A stretch of 19,670 nt of DNA, taken from NCBI GenBank assembly GCA_903862375.1, contig CAIOXR010000014.1, positions 1-19,670 of the forward strand, read 5' to 3'. Below are positions 1 to 6,029 of the stretch, piece by piece. The DNA is from an uncultured bacterium (GTDB taxonomy: Bacteria; Patescibacteriota; Minisyncoccia; Phycocordibacterales; UBA9973). Numbering within the stretch: the stretch's first letter is position 1; each line of letters begins with the position of its first letter. The notes below the pieces were generated by a model. The model was given only the letters and a program-made list of their open reading frames with translations, ran no database searches and had not been told where the DNA came from. Position numbers and translations under genes: made by a program.

Positions 1-32
1 AATTTAAATATTTATAAATAATTAATAATAAT

Positions 33-386
33 ATGAGACACGGAAATAATGTAAGAAAATTTGGTAGAAATAAGAATCAAAGACATGCTTTAATGAAAGG
101 TCTTATGCTTTCTCTTATTGCTCGTGAAAAAATTGAAACTTCTGAAGCCAAAGCTAAAGAACTTCGTCCTGCAATTGAAAAATTAATTACAAAAGCTAAT
201 GTTGGTACTCTAGCTTCGAGAAGATTAGTTATATCTCGTTTGTATAATCTTACAGCAGAAGCGAATAAATTAATAGACACTATAGCACCGAAATATAAAG
301 ATCGTACAGGTGGATATACAAGAATAACCAAGATTGGACGTCGACTTGGAGATGCTAGTAAAATGGCAATAATTGAATTTATATAA
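33..386 (+). CDS. rplQ: 50S ribosomal protein L17
   Basis: This 117-residue protein is bacterial L17, a component of the large ribosomal subunit near the exit tunnel. The N-terminus has the family's basic opening (MRHGNNVRKFGRNKNQRHAL) followed by the typical MLSLIAREKIETSEAKAKELRP stretch. The C-terminal end carries the family's GGYTRITKIGRRLGDASKMAIIE sequence. Length is normal for the family. It opens a run of three ribosomal genes with gaps of only 3 bases, so the three are almost certainly co-transcribed, probably downstream of rpoA outside the window. No Shine-Dalgarno precedes the start; the upstream 32 bases are purely AT-rich. Confidence 0.97.
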   Translation: MRHGNNVRKFGRNKNQRHALMKGLMLSLIAREKIETSEAKAKELRPAIEKLITKANVGTLASRRLVISRLYNLTAEANKLIDTIAPKYKDRTGGYTRITKIGRRLGDASKMAIIEFI

Positions 387-389
387 TAT

Positions 390-740
390 ATGACAAAAGT
401 ACACACAATTGATGCTACAGATATAGTCTTAGGTCGTGTTGCAAGTAAAGCAGCAAAAGCTCTTATGGGTAAAACTTCACCAGAATACACTACAAATAGT
501 GTTGCTGATGTTCGTGTTTATATTAAGAATGCATCTAAAACAAAAATGTCAGAAAGAAGAATGAAAGAAACTCTTCATGAGACTTACTCAGGTCAACCAG
601 GAGGTTTTAAAACTAAAACTAATGAAAAGATTATTGATAAAAAAGGATGGAAAGGACTTTATGAATTAGCAGTTTTTGGTATGCTTCCTGCAAATAAGCT
701 TCGTCCACTAATGATGAAGCGTTTAACAATAACAGAATAA
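390..740 (+). CDS. rplM: 50S ribosomal protein L13
   Basis: This 116-residue protein is L13, a large-subunit protein involved in early 50S assembly. Visible family blocks are IDATDIVLGRVASKAAKALMGK (about residues 7-28), the HETYSGQPGGFK region and ELAVFGMLPANKLRPLMMKRL near the C-terminus. Typical bacterial L13 is about 140-150 residues. Here the leading segment is shorter, and the protein stops right after the MLP block, lacking the usual tail. Shortened ribosomal proteins are common in reduced CPR genomes, so this is likely a native short form and not a truncation. It starts 3 bases after rplQ in the sequence TATATG and is followed by rpsI with the same spacing. Confidence 0.95.
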   Translation: MTKVHTIDATDIVLGRVASKAAKALMGKTSPEYTTNSVADVRVYIKNASKTKMSERRMKETLHETYSGQPGGFKTKTNEKIIDKKGWKGLYELAVFGMLPANKLRPLMMKRLTITE

Positions 741-743
741 TAT

Positions 744-1157
744 ATGGCAGAAAAGAAAACAATAACAAAAGAATATTTTAGAGCAATTGGTCGTCGTAAG
801 ACTGCTGTTGCCGTAGTACGTTTGTATAAGTCAACTAAAACTACTTATACAATAAATGACAAAGATTTTACAGAATATTTTCCTACACCAGAATTAAAAA
901 AGATAGTTACAGGTGCATTTGAGACATCAACACCAGCTGAAAAGTTTGAAATTGTAGTTACTACTAAAGGTGGTGGTTCACATGCTCAAGCAGAGGCTGT
1001 ACGTCATGGTATATCTCGTGCATTAGTTTTGTATGATGCTGAGTTAAGATCAGATCTTAAAAAAGCTAAAATGCTTAAGCGTGATCCTAGAACTGTTGAA
1101 AGAAAGAAATTCGGACTCAAGAAAGCTCGTAAGTCACCACAGTGGAGTAAACGTTAA
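744..1157 (+). CDS. rpsI: 30S ribosomal protein S9
   Basis: This 137-residue protein is S9, a small-subunit protein whose basic C-terminal tail reaches the P-site tRNA. Evidence is the AIGRRKTAVAVVRLY block near residue 15, the GGGSHAQAEAVRHGISRAL block around residues 76-95, and the ending with LKKAKMLKRDPRTVERKKFG followed by a Lys/Arg-rich tail terminating in SKR. rplM-rpsI is a near-universal bacterial gene pair. A hairpin follows directly, so this is probably the last gene of the ribosomal transcript. Confidence 0.97.
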   Translation: MAEKKTITKEYFRAIGRRKTAVAVVRLYKSTKTTYTINDKDFTEYFPTPELKKIVTGAFETSTPAEKFEIVVTTKGGGSHAQAEAVRHGISRALVLYDAELRSDLKKAKMLKRDPRTVERKKFGLKKARKSPQWSKR

Positions 1158-1166
1158 TATTTATTT

Positions 1167-1200
1167 AAAAAACAAGGACTTGAAAAAGTCTTTGTTTTTG
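1167..1200 (+). terminator. Terminator after rpsI
   Basis: The arms AAAAACAAGGACTT and AAGTCTTTGTTTTT pair almost perfectly (one G-U type change) around a short GAAA loop and end in a T-run. It sits 10 bases beyond the rpsI stop. The loop also supplies the -35-like TTGAAA of a possible grpE promoter, so transcription end and restart appear to overlap here. Confidence 0.75.
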
Positions 1201-1208
1201 TATAAGAT
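1180..1208 (+). promoter_or_regulatory. Possible grpE promoter
   Basis: TTGAAA (1180-1185) and TAAGAT (1203-1208) are 17 bases apart. TATAAG at 1201 is an alternative -10 with 15-base spacing. With the 17-base pair, transcription would begin at or within a base or two of the grpE ATG at 1215, giving a leaderless or nearly leaderless mRNA. The -10 match is only moderate. Confidence 0.4.
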
Positions 1209-1214
1209 AGAACT

Positions 1215-1847
1215 ATGAATGATGAAGAAATAAAAAAAGAAAATATTGGAATAGATGAATTGGAAAAAATAGGTGATGATCAAAGTAGTGATTCTGTTTT
1301 ACCATCTGTAGAATCTGATATTAGTTATGTTGATTCTACTGAAGATGGTGAAGAAATTTCTACTAAGGATATGACGAAGAAAATTCGTGAAGATTTAAAA
1401 GTATGTCGTAAGGATAAAGAAGAGTATTTGACTGGTTGGCAAAGAGCAAAGGCTGACTATATTAATCTTCAAAAAGAGCTCGATTCTTCACGATTGAATA
1501 TTTCAATTATAATAAAAGAAAAGATGGCTAGGAATTTACTTCCAGCTATTGATAGTTTTGATATGGCATTTGCAAATAAAGAAGCATGGGAGAAAGTTGA
1601 TTCAAATTGGCGAATTGGTGTTGAATATATATATACTCAATTTATGAACGGTTTATCTGATTCAGGTATAGAGAAAATTGATAAAGTAGGGGTATCTTTT
1701 GATCCAAATTTTCATCAATCAATTTCATCAGTCAGTACAGATATTAAAGACAGGGATCATACTATCGAAAGCATAATTCAAGCTGGCTACAAAATTGGTG
1801 ACAGGGTAATCCGTCCTGCACGAGTAAATATTTTTGAATACAAATAA
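1215..1847 (+). CDS. grpE: Nucleotide exchange factor GrpE
   Basis: This 210-residue protein is GrpE, the dimeric factor that releases ADP from DnaK. The first ~60 residues are acidic and low complexity. They are followed by a long charged helix, about residues 60-110, of the kind that forms the GrpE coiled-coil dimer, including GWQRAKADYINLQKEL. The signature NLLPAIDSFDMAF leads into the C-terminal beta-wing, with FDPNFHQSIS and the family-defining AGYKIGDRVIRPARV close to the end. It is separated from dnaK by a convergently transcribed regulator gene, unlike the usual hrcA-grpE-dnaK order. Confidence 0.95.
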   Translation: MNDEEIKKENIGIDELEKIGDDQSSDSVLPSVESDISYVDSTEDGEEISTKDMTKKIREDLKVCRKDKEEYLTGWQRAKADYINLQKELDSSRLNISIIIKEKMARNLLPAIDSFDMAFANKEAWEKVDSNWRIGVEYIYTQFMNGLSDSGIEKIDKVGVSFDPNFHQSISSVSTDIKDRDHTIESIIQAGYKIGDRVIRPARVNIFEYK

Positions 1848-1851
1848 TAAT

Positions 1852-1881
1852 AAAAAAAGTAAAGATTGCCTTTATTTTTTT
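1852..1881. terminator. Bidirectional terminator between grpE and the PaaX-like gene
   Basis: An A-rich arm (AAAAAAAGTAAAG) and a T-rich arm (CTTTATTTTTTT) flank the short sequence ATTGC. The run of T on one strand and A on the other makes it usable in both directions, which fits its position between convergent genes. The stem is AT-rich and holds one mismatch or bulge. Confidence 0.6.
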
Positions 1882-1887
1882 ATTTAA

Positions 1888-2439
1888 TTAAATTTTTTGA
1901 CACAATTTAAAAAATTCTTTTTTTGTTTCCTCATCTATTTTATCTGTGACAATAATTATAAGTTCAATAGATAAACCTAAATCATTTTTAATATTTGTGA
2001 ATAAATGTTCAAAAGGGTACATAGATATCCAAACTGAATTTTTTAGACATACGAAGCTTGCTTTCTTTAGTAAGTAGCGAATTGCTTCACGCTCACTCTT
2101 CCTTTCTTCTGGTATATCAAGAAGTATTATTCTCCAGTAGCCATCCCAAGATGTTGAGACTAAGCTAGATTCACACTCTAAGGCTATATTATTTAGTTTA
2201 TGTTTGCCTTCTTTAGTTAATCTTATATATTGATTGTGCTCAGTATTGAATGCTTCTACTAGACCATCAGATAGTAGGTTCTTAATAGATCTAGTAATAG
2301 CATACCCAGTTTTATTACTTGCATCTGGTGTAGAAGTCATACTTTCCTCAACATCATTTCTGATTGAATTAAGAGAAGATACGCCCTTTTTTGAAAGAGT
2401 TTTTAAAATAGCTTTTTGAATTGATGGCTTTTTTAACAT
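1888..2439 (-). CDS. PaaX-like winged-helix regulator with Cas2-like C-terminal domain
   Basis: A 183-residue probable transcription regulator. Residues 1-85 look like a winged helix-turn-helix: AILKTLSKKG, a helix pair up to SIKNLLSDGLVEAF, then a wing YIRLTKEGK. Residues ~93-183 match the Cas2-like ferredoxin-fold domain of PaaX repressors, with WRIILLDIPEERKSERE (102-118), SVWISMYPF (135-143) and the terminal strand ELIIIVTDKID. Proteins of this kind are often labelled Cas2, but no CRISPR array or other cas gene is present and the DNA-binding domain is intact. The gene lies between grpE and dnaK. A perfect 28-base palindrome starts 34 bases upstream of its start codon and overlaps the divergent dnaK-side promoter, so I infer it represses itself and possibly dnaK. 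The target is not proven. Confidence 0.8.
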   Translation of the reverse strand: MLKKPSIQKAILKTLSKKGVSSLNSIRNDVEESMTSTPDASNKTGYAITRSIKNLLSDGLVEAFNTEHNQYIRLTKEGKHKLNNIALECESSLVSTSWDGYWRIILLDIPEERKSEREAIRYLLKKASFVCLKNSVWISMYPFEHLFTNIKNDLGLSIELIIIVTDKIDEETKKEFFKLCQKI

Positions 2440-2466
2440 ATTGACTATTATAAAACAATTTTATAT

Positions 2467-2504
2467 ATTATACAAGTATTTAGTGGTCACTAAATACTTG
2501 TCAA
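2467..2504 (-). promoter_or_regulatory. Promoter elements of the PaaX-like gene
   Basis: On the reverse strand a perfect -10, TATAAT (plus-strand 2467-2472), and a perfect -35, TTGACA (2499-2504), lie on either side of the 28-base palindrome. The spacing between them is 26 bases, far above the usual 16-18, so either the -10 works with another upstream element or the promoter needs the bound regulator to be used. The +1 would fall about 20 bases before the start codon. Confidence 0.5.
2473..2500. promoter_or_regulatory. Perfect 28-base palindrome, candidate operator
   Basis: The half-site CAAGTATTTAGTG is followed by GT and then its exact reverse complement. This is the longest perfect palindrome I found in the window. 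It abuts the reverse-strand -10 on one side and overlaps the first three bases of the forward -35 (2498-2503) on the other. That is the expected placement of an operator that shuts both directions. I found no second copy of the half-site in the window. Confidence 0.7.
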
Positions 2505-2526
2505 AATATTTATGTGGGTGTATACT
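2498..2526 (+). promoter_or_regulatory. Putative promoter toward dnaK
   Basis: TTGTCA (2498-2503) and TATACT (2521-2526) are separated by exactly 17 bases; each differs from the sigma-70 consensus at one position. Transcription would start near 2533, giving a dnaK leader of about 190 bases that contains repeat element A and a GC-rich hairpin. A weaker second candidate, TTGAAA (2624) with AATAAT (2646), lies closer to the gene. Confidence 0.6.
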
Positions 2527-2540
2527 CTAATTATGAAAAT

Positions 2541-2640
2541 ATAATAGTCTTTGAAAAATACCTTACGGAGGCTGTCGAGCCGAGTAGGAGCAAAATTTTC
2601 AGTAGAAAATTATTGTGTGAATTTTGAAAAAAGCTATTTT
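2541..2640 (+). repeat. Structured intergenic repeat, copy A (subtype 1)
   Basis: First of four related elements. Hairpin 1 is GGCT-GTCG-AGCC (2570-2581), extended by CTTAC pairing with GTAGG. Hairpin 2 is CAA-AATTTTC, loop AGTA, GAAAATT, a bulged A, then TTG (2591-2615). The flanks AATAG near 2543 and CTATT near 2634 begin a degenerate outer stem. The nearest relative is copy B (4638-4746), which is inverted with respect to this one on the other side of dnaK. It lies in the predicted dnaK leader. Confidence 0.75.
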
Positions 2641-2684
2641 ATTCAAATAATTATTGTAAAAAGTTATTAACATTATTAATTAAT

Positions 2685-2717
2685 TTGCCGTCTACGCAGA
2701 AAGCTACGACGAGCCAA
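2685..2717 (+). promoter_or_regulatory. GC-rich hairpin in the dnaK leader
   Basis: A GC-rich patch in otherwise AT-rich DNA can fold as an imperfect hairpin with AGAAA loop: TTG, CGTC, TA and GC pair with their partners on the other arm, with single-base bulges. It ends 8 bases before the dnaK ATG, so it could influence ribosome access. An RNA thermometer role would be speculation. Confidence 0.35.
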
Positions 2718-2725
2718 AGAAATAT

Positions 2726-4621
2726 ATGAGTAAAATTATAGGTATCGATTTGGGTACAACAAATAGTGCGGTTGCTATTATAGAAGGAGGACAACCAAAA
2801 ATTATTGAGAATATAGAAGGTGCACGTACAACTCCATCAGTTGTCACTGTTACAAAAAATGGTGATAGGATGGTAGGTCTACTTGCCAAACGTCAAGCTG
2901 TGACGAACCCTGAGAATACTATTTATGGTATTAAAAGATTTATTGGTCATATGTATGAAGATCCTGAAATTCAAAAAGATGAGAAGACTATTCCATATAA
3001 AATTCAGAAAGGCAGTACCGGTGGAGTAGAAACAAAGATCGGTGATTCTTGGCTTCGCCCAGAGGAAATTTCAGCAATGATCTTAAGTAAAATTAAAGCA
3101 GACGTTGAAGCAAAACTTGGTGAGAAAATTACTGAAGCAGTTATCACTGTTCCTGCATATTTTAATGATGCACAAAGAAAAGCAACTAAAGATGCAGGTG
3201 TAATTGCCGGACTAGATGTTAAAAGAATTATAAATGAGCCTACTGCTGCAGCTTTAGCTTATGGATTTAATACAAAGAAAAATGAAAAGATAGTCGTCTA
3301 TGACTTTGGTGGAGGTACTTTCGATGTATCTGTACTTGAAGTTGGTGATGATGTCATAGAAGTTAAATCAACTGATGGAGACTCACACATGGGTGGTGAA
3401 GATATAGATCAGAAAGTTGTTAGATGGATTGCTGATGAATATAAAAAAGAATCAGGTATAGATGTTACTAAAGATATGCTTGCACTTCAACGTCTAAAGG
3501 AAGCTGCTGAGAAAACAAAGCATGAACTTTCAACGACTATGGAGTCTGAAATAAATATTCCATTTATAACTTCAGACGCTCAAGGACCTAAACACTTACT
3601 TTTGAAGATGACACGTGCAGTTTTGGAATCATTAGCAGAAGAGTATGTAACTCGCTCTATTGAGATCACAAAGCGTGCTATAGATGCTTCACCATTTAAA
3701 ATGGGTGAAATTAATGAAATAATACTAGTCGGTGGACAGACAAGAATGCCAGCAATAGTAGAAGCAGTCAAAAAATTATTTAACAAAGAGCCAAATCGTT
3801 CTATAAATCCAGATGAAGTTGTAGCACTTGGTGCAGCTGTACAAGCAGGTGTCTTACAAGGAGACGTCAGAGATGTATTACTTCTTGATGTTATTCCATT
3901 ATCATTGGGTATTGAGACTTTGGGTGGAGTTGCGACTAAGCTTGTAGAGAGAAATACAACTATTCCATCTTCTAAATCACAGATATTCTCAACTGCTGCT
4001 GATAATCAGACAAGTGTTGAAATTCATATAACTCAAGGTGAGCGTCCTATGGCTTCTGATAATAAATCTCTTGGAAGATTTATATTAGATGGTATTCCAC
4101 CTTCACCTCGTGGTATTCCTCAAGTTGAAGTTACTTTTGATGTAGATGCAAATGGTATACTAAATGTTAAAGCTATGGATAAGGCATCGGGTAAGGTTCA
4201 ATCTATACGTATCGAAGCTTCTTCAGGACTTACAGAAGCAGATATTAAAAAGATGAGAGATGAAGCAGAAGCACACGCAGATGAAGATGCAAAGAAAAAA
4301 GAGTTAGCAGATATTAAAAATACTGCAGAGATGATGATATTCACTGCTGAAAAATCTATTAAAGATTATGGGGATAAGGTAACACCAGAAATAAAAATTG
4401 AAATAGAAAATAAAATTACCGAAGTTAAAAAAGCTAAAGAAGGGAATGACCTTGAAGTTATCAAAAAGGCAACAGAGGAACTCTCAAATGAAATGTCAAA
4501 GATAGGTGAAGCTATGAGTAAAGCTGGTACTGCACCAAAAGAAGGTGAGAACCCTACACCAGAAGCTCAAGAGCCAGAAATAAAAGAAGCAGAAGTAAAA
4601 GAAAATCCAGAACAAAAATAA
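2726..4621 (+). CDS. dnaK: Molecular chaperone DnaK (Hsp70)
   Basis: A complete 631-residue Hsp70. The actin-like ATPase domain opens with IGIDLGTTNSAVAI (phosphate 1), followed by AVITVPAYFNDAQRKATKDAG, the IINEPTAAALAYG connect region, VYDFGGGTFDVSVLE (phosphate 2) and ILVGGQTRMPAI (adenosine site). The substrate-binding domain begins after DVLLLDVIPLSLGIETLGG and includes ITQGERPMASDNKSLGRF. The helical lid runs to an acidic, Lys/Glu/Pro-rich tail. It works with DnaJ and GrpE, both encoded nearby. No CIRCE operator for HrcA is visible upstream; instead there is the 28-base palindrome next to the PaaX-like gene. The gene is bracketed by the inverted repeat pair A and B. The start TATATG has no Shine-Dalgarno. 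Confidence 0.98.
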   Translation: MSKIIGIDLGTTNSAVAIIEGGQPKIIENIEGARTTPSVVTVTKNGDRMVGLLAKRQAVTNPENTIYGIKRFIGHMYEDPEIQKDEKTIPYKIQKGSTGGVETKIGDSWLRPEEISAMILSKIKADVEAKLGEKITEAVITVPAYFNDAQRKATKDAGVIAGLDVKRIINEPTAAALAYGFNTKKNEKIVVYDFGGGTFDVSVLEVGDDVIEVKSTDGDSHMGGEDIDQKVVRWIADEYKKESGIDVTKDMLALQRLKEAAEKTKHELSTTMESEINIPFITSDAQGPKHLLLKMTRAVLESLAEEYVTRSIEITKRAIDASPFKMGEINEIILVGGQTRMPAIVEAVKKLFNKEPNRSINPDEVVALGAAVQAGVLQGDVRDVLLLDVIPLSLGIETLGGVATKLVERNTTIPSSKSQIFSTAADNQTSVEIHITQGERPMASDNKSLGRFILDGIPPSPRGIPQVEVTFDVDANGILNVKAMDKASGKVQSIRIEASSGLTEADIKKMRDEAEAHADEDAKKKELADIKNTAEMMIFTAEKSIKDYGDKVTPEIKIEIENKITEVKKAKEGNDLEVIKKATEELSNEMSKIGEAMSKAGTAPKEGENPTPEAQEPEIKEAEVKENPEQK

Positions 4622-4637
4622 AAAATAATAAAAGCTC

Positions 4638-4746
4638 TTTTTCAAATAGATCTCTTCAAAATGCACACAATAAAATTGTACTGAATTTTTTGCTCCTACT
4701 AGGCCCGATGGCCTCCGTAAGTCATTTTTTAGAGACTATTTGAAAA
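4638..4746 (-). repeat. Structured intergenic repeat, copy B (subtype 1)
   Basis: Read on the reverse strand this copy matches copy A along its length, sharing ACTTACGGAGG-type and AGTAGGAGCAAAA segments. Hairpin 1 is GGCC-ATCG-GGCC, where copy A has GGCT-GTCG-AGCC: both sides of the closing pair changed together. In hairpin 2 the AATTTT/AAAATT stem of copy A is AAAATT/AATTTT here. The outer arms TTTTCAAATAGATCTCT (from 4639) and AGAGACTATTTGAAAA (to 4746) pair with a single bulged base. It fills most of the dnaK-dnaJ gap. Confidence 0.75.
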
Positions 4747-4765
4747 TTCACTTTATTGTATTTTA

Positions 4766-4774
4766 TGTTATCAT
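4766..4774 (+). promoter_or_regulatory. Extended -10 promoter of dnaJ
   Basis: TG-T-TATCAT is an extended -10 motif with 5 of 6 matches. No good -35 lies at normal distance. Transcription would start about 3 bases before the dnaJ ATG at 4784, implying a leaderless transcript. The same TGTTAT(C/G)AT motif recurs at 5926 and 7414. Confidence 0.45.
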
Positions 4775-4783
4775 AAATAAATT

Positions 4784-5872
4784 ATGCCAAAAGATTATTA
4801 CAAAACATTAGGAGTAGATAAGAATGCTTCAAAAGATGAAATCAAGAAAGCTTTCCATAAGCTTGCGCATGTTCACCATCCAGATAAGAATAAGGGTGAT
4901 GACACAAAATTCAAAGAGGTAAATGAAGCATATCAAGTGCTTTCTGATGATAAAAAGAGAGCTTCATTTGATCAATTTGGTAATGCAGATGGTCCACAAG
5001 GCTTTGGTGGAGGTGGTTTCGGAGGAGGTCAGGGTGGATTTGGTGGTTTTGATTTTTCTGGTCAAAATGGAGGAATGGAATTCGACATGGGTGATTTGGG
5101 TGATATATTTGGAGACTTTTTTGGTGGTGGAGGACGCAGACAAAAAACTAAGAAAGGTAGAGACCTATCTACTGATATATATTTAACTTTTGAAGAATCA
5201 ATATTTGGAGCAGAGAAAATAATAAATGTAAATAAACAATCAACATGTGGTATCTGTAATGGTACTGGTGCAAAAGTAGGTACAAAGATGAATAATTGTA
5301 GTGTGTGTAATGGTCAAGGGCAAGTTCGTGAAGTGAAACGCTCTATTCTTGGTAACTTTTCATCAGTGAAAACTTGTGATAATTGTTTTGGTAATGGAAA
5401 AATTCCTGCTGAAAAATGTAGTCAATGTAAAGGTTTAGGTGTATATAAAAAAGAAGAAGCGATTACTGTTAAAATCCCAGAAGGAGTAAATGACAGAGAG
5501 ACACTTCGTGTAAGAAGCAGAGGTGAAGCTATCCAAAATGGTGAGACAGGTGATTTATATATAAAGTTAAATGTAAAAAATCATTCTGTATTTACACGTG
5601 ATGATATGAATCTGGTAATGGATTTAAATATTAAACTTACTGATGCACTTTTGGGTATGACATATGATTTGAAAACTCTTGAAGGAAAAGTTGTTGAAGT
5701 AAAGATTCCTGAAGGTATAAATCATGGTGAAATGCTACGAGTAAAAGGCAAAGGAGTACCAACAAATCGTGGAAGAGGTGACATAATAATGCGAATACAA
5801 GTACTTATGCCAACCAAATTGTCTAAAAAGAATAAAGAATTAATTGAAAGTCTTAAAAAAGAAGGACTATAA
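4784..5872 (+). CDS. dnaJ: Chaperone protein DnaJ (Hsp40, type I)
   Basis: A 362-residue type I DnaJ, the co-chaperone that delivers substrates to DnaK and stimulates its ATPase. The J domain (residues 1-70) has the essential HPD at 32-34. It is followed by a Gly/Phe-rich linker (about 72-117) with GGGGFGGG repeats. Four zinc-binding CxxCxGxG motifs (CGICNGTG, CSVCNGQG, CDNCFGNG, CSQCKGLG) lie around residues 155-215. The C-terminal substrate domains include VKIPEGVNDRETLRVRSRGEA and KVVEVKIPEGINHGEMLRVKGKG. The order dnaK-dnaJ is classical, but repeat element B and a separate promoter candidate lie between them. Confidence 0.97.
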   Translation: MPKDYYKTLGVDKNASKDEIKKAFHKLAHVHHPDKNKGDDTKFKEVNEAYQVLSDDKKRASFDQFGNADGPQGFGGGGFGGGQGGFGGFDFSGQNGGMEFDMGDLGDIFGDFFGGGGRRQKTKKGRDLSTDIYLTFEESIFGAEKIINVNKQSTCGICNGTGAKVGTKMNNCSVCNGQGQVREVKRSILGNFSSVKTCDNCFGNGKIPAEKCSQCKGLGVYKKEEAITVKIPEGVNDRETLRVRSRGEAIQNGETGDLYIKLNVKNHSVFTRDDMNLVMDLNIKLTDALLGMTYDLKTLEGKVVEVKIPEGINHGEMLRVKGKGVPTNRGRGDIIMRIQVLMPTKLSKKNKELIESLKKEGL

Positions 5873-5906
5873 TATCCTACCATAAATATTTTAATCAATA
5901 ATTTTC

Positions 5907-5934
5907 TTTACAAATTCGCTCATTTTGTTATGAT
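5907..5934 (+). promoter_or_regulatory. Promoter of the decarboxylase gene
   Basis: TTTACA (5907-5912), a 16-base spacer and TATGAT (5929-5934) preceded by TG make a good sigma-70 extended -10 promoter. Transcription from about 5941 gives a leader of roughly 88 bases before the start at 6030, long compared with the other genes here. Confidence 0.6.
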
Positions 5935-5958
5935 ATATTCTATTATAATGTTTATTAA

Positions 5959-6019
5959 AAGCTAAGTTTTCTATGGGTTATTATGTTAACATAGTAATAG
6001 CCTAAAAGTACTAAAGCTT
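5959..6019 (+). promoter_or_regulatory. Folded leader of the decarboxylase gene
   Basis: Within the predicted leader, GGTTATTA...TG pairs with CA...TAATAGCC (5976-6002) around a TTAA loop with one 3-base bulge. AAGCT (5959-5963) can pair with AGCTT (6015-6019) to close a larger structure. No T-run follows, so it is not an intrinsic terminator. It matches no riboswitch class that I recognise. Confidence 0.3.
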
Positions 6020-6029
6020 AATAAAAAGA

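Noticed and set aside
1888..2439. Cas2 endonuclease and a possible CRISPR locus
   Set aside because: Only the C-terminal half is Cas2-like; an N-terminal winged helix is present, and there are no repeat-spacer arrays or other cas genes. PaaX-type regulator fits better.
2473..2500. dif/Xer recombination site or transposon end
   Set aside because: The palindrome is perfect and lies exactly among promoter elements beside a regulator gene; dif sites are imperfect with distinct XerC and XerD arms, and no recombinase is near.
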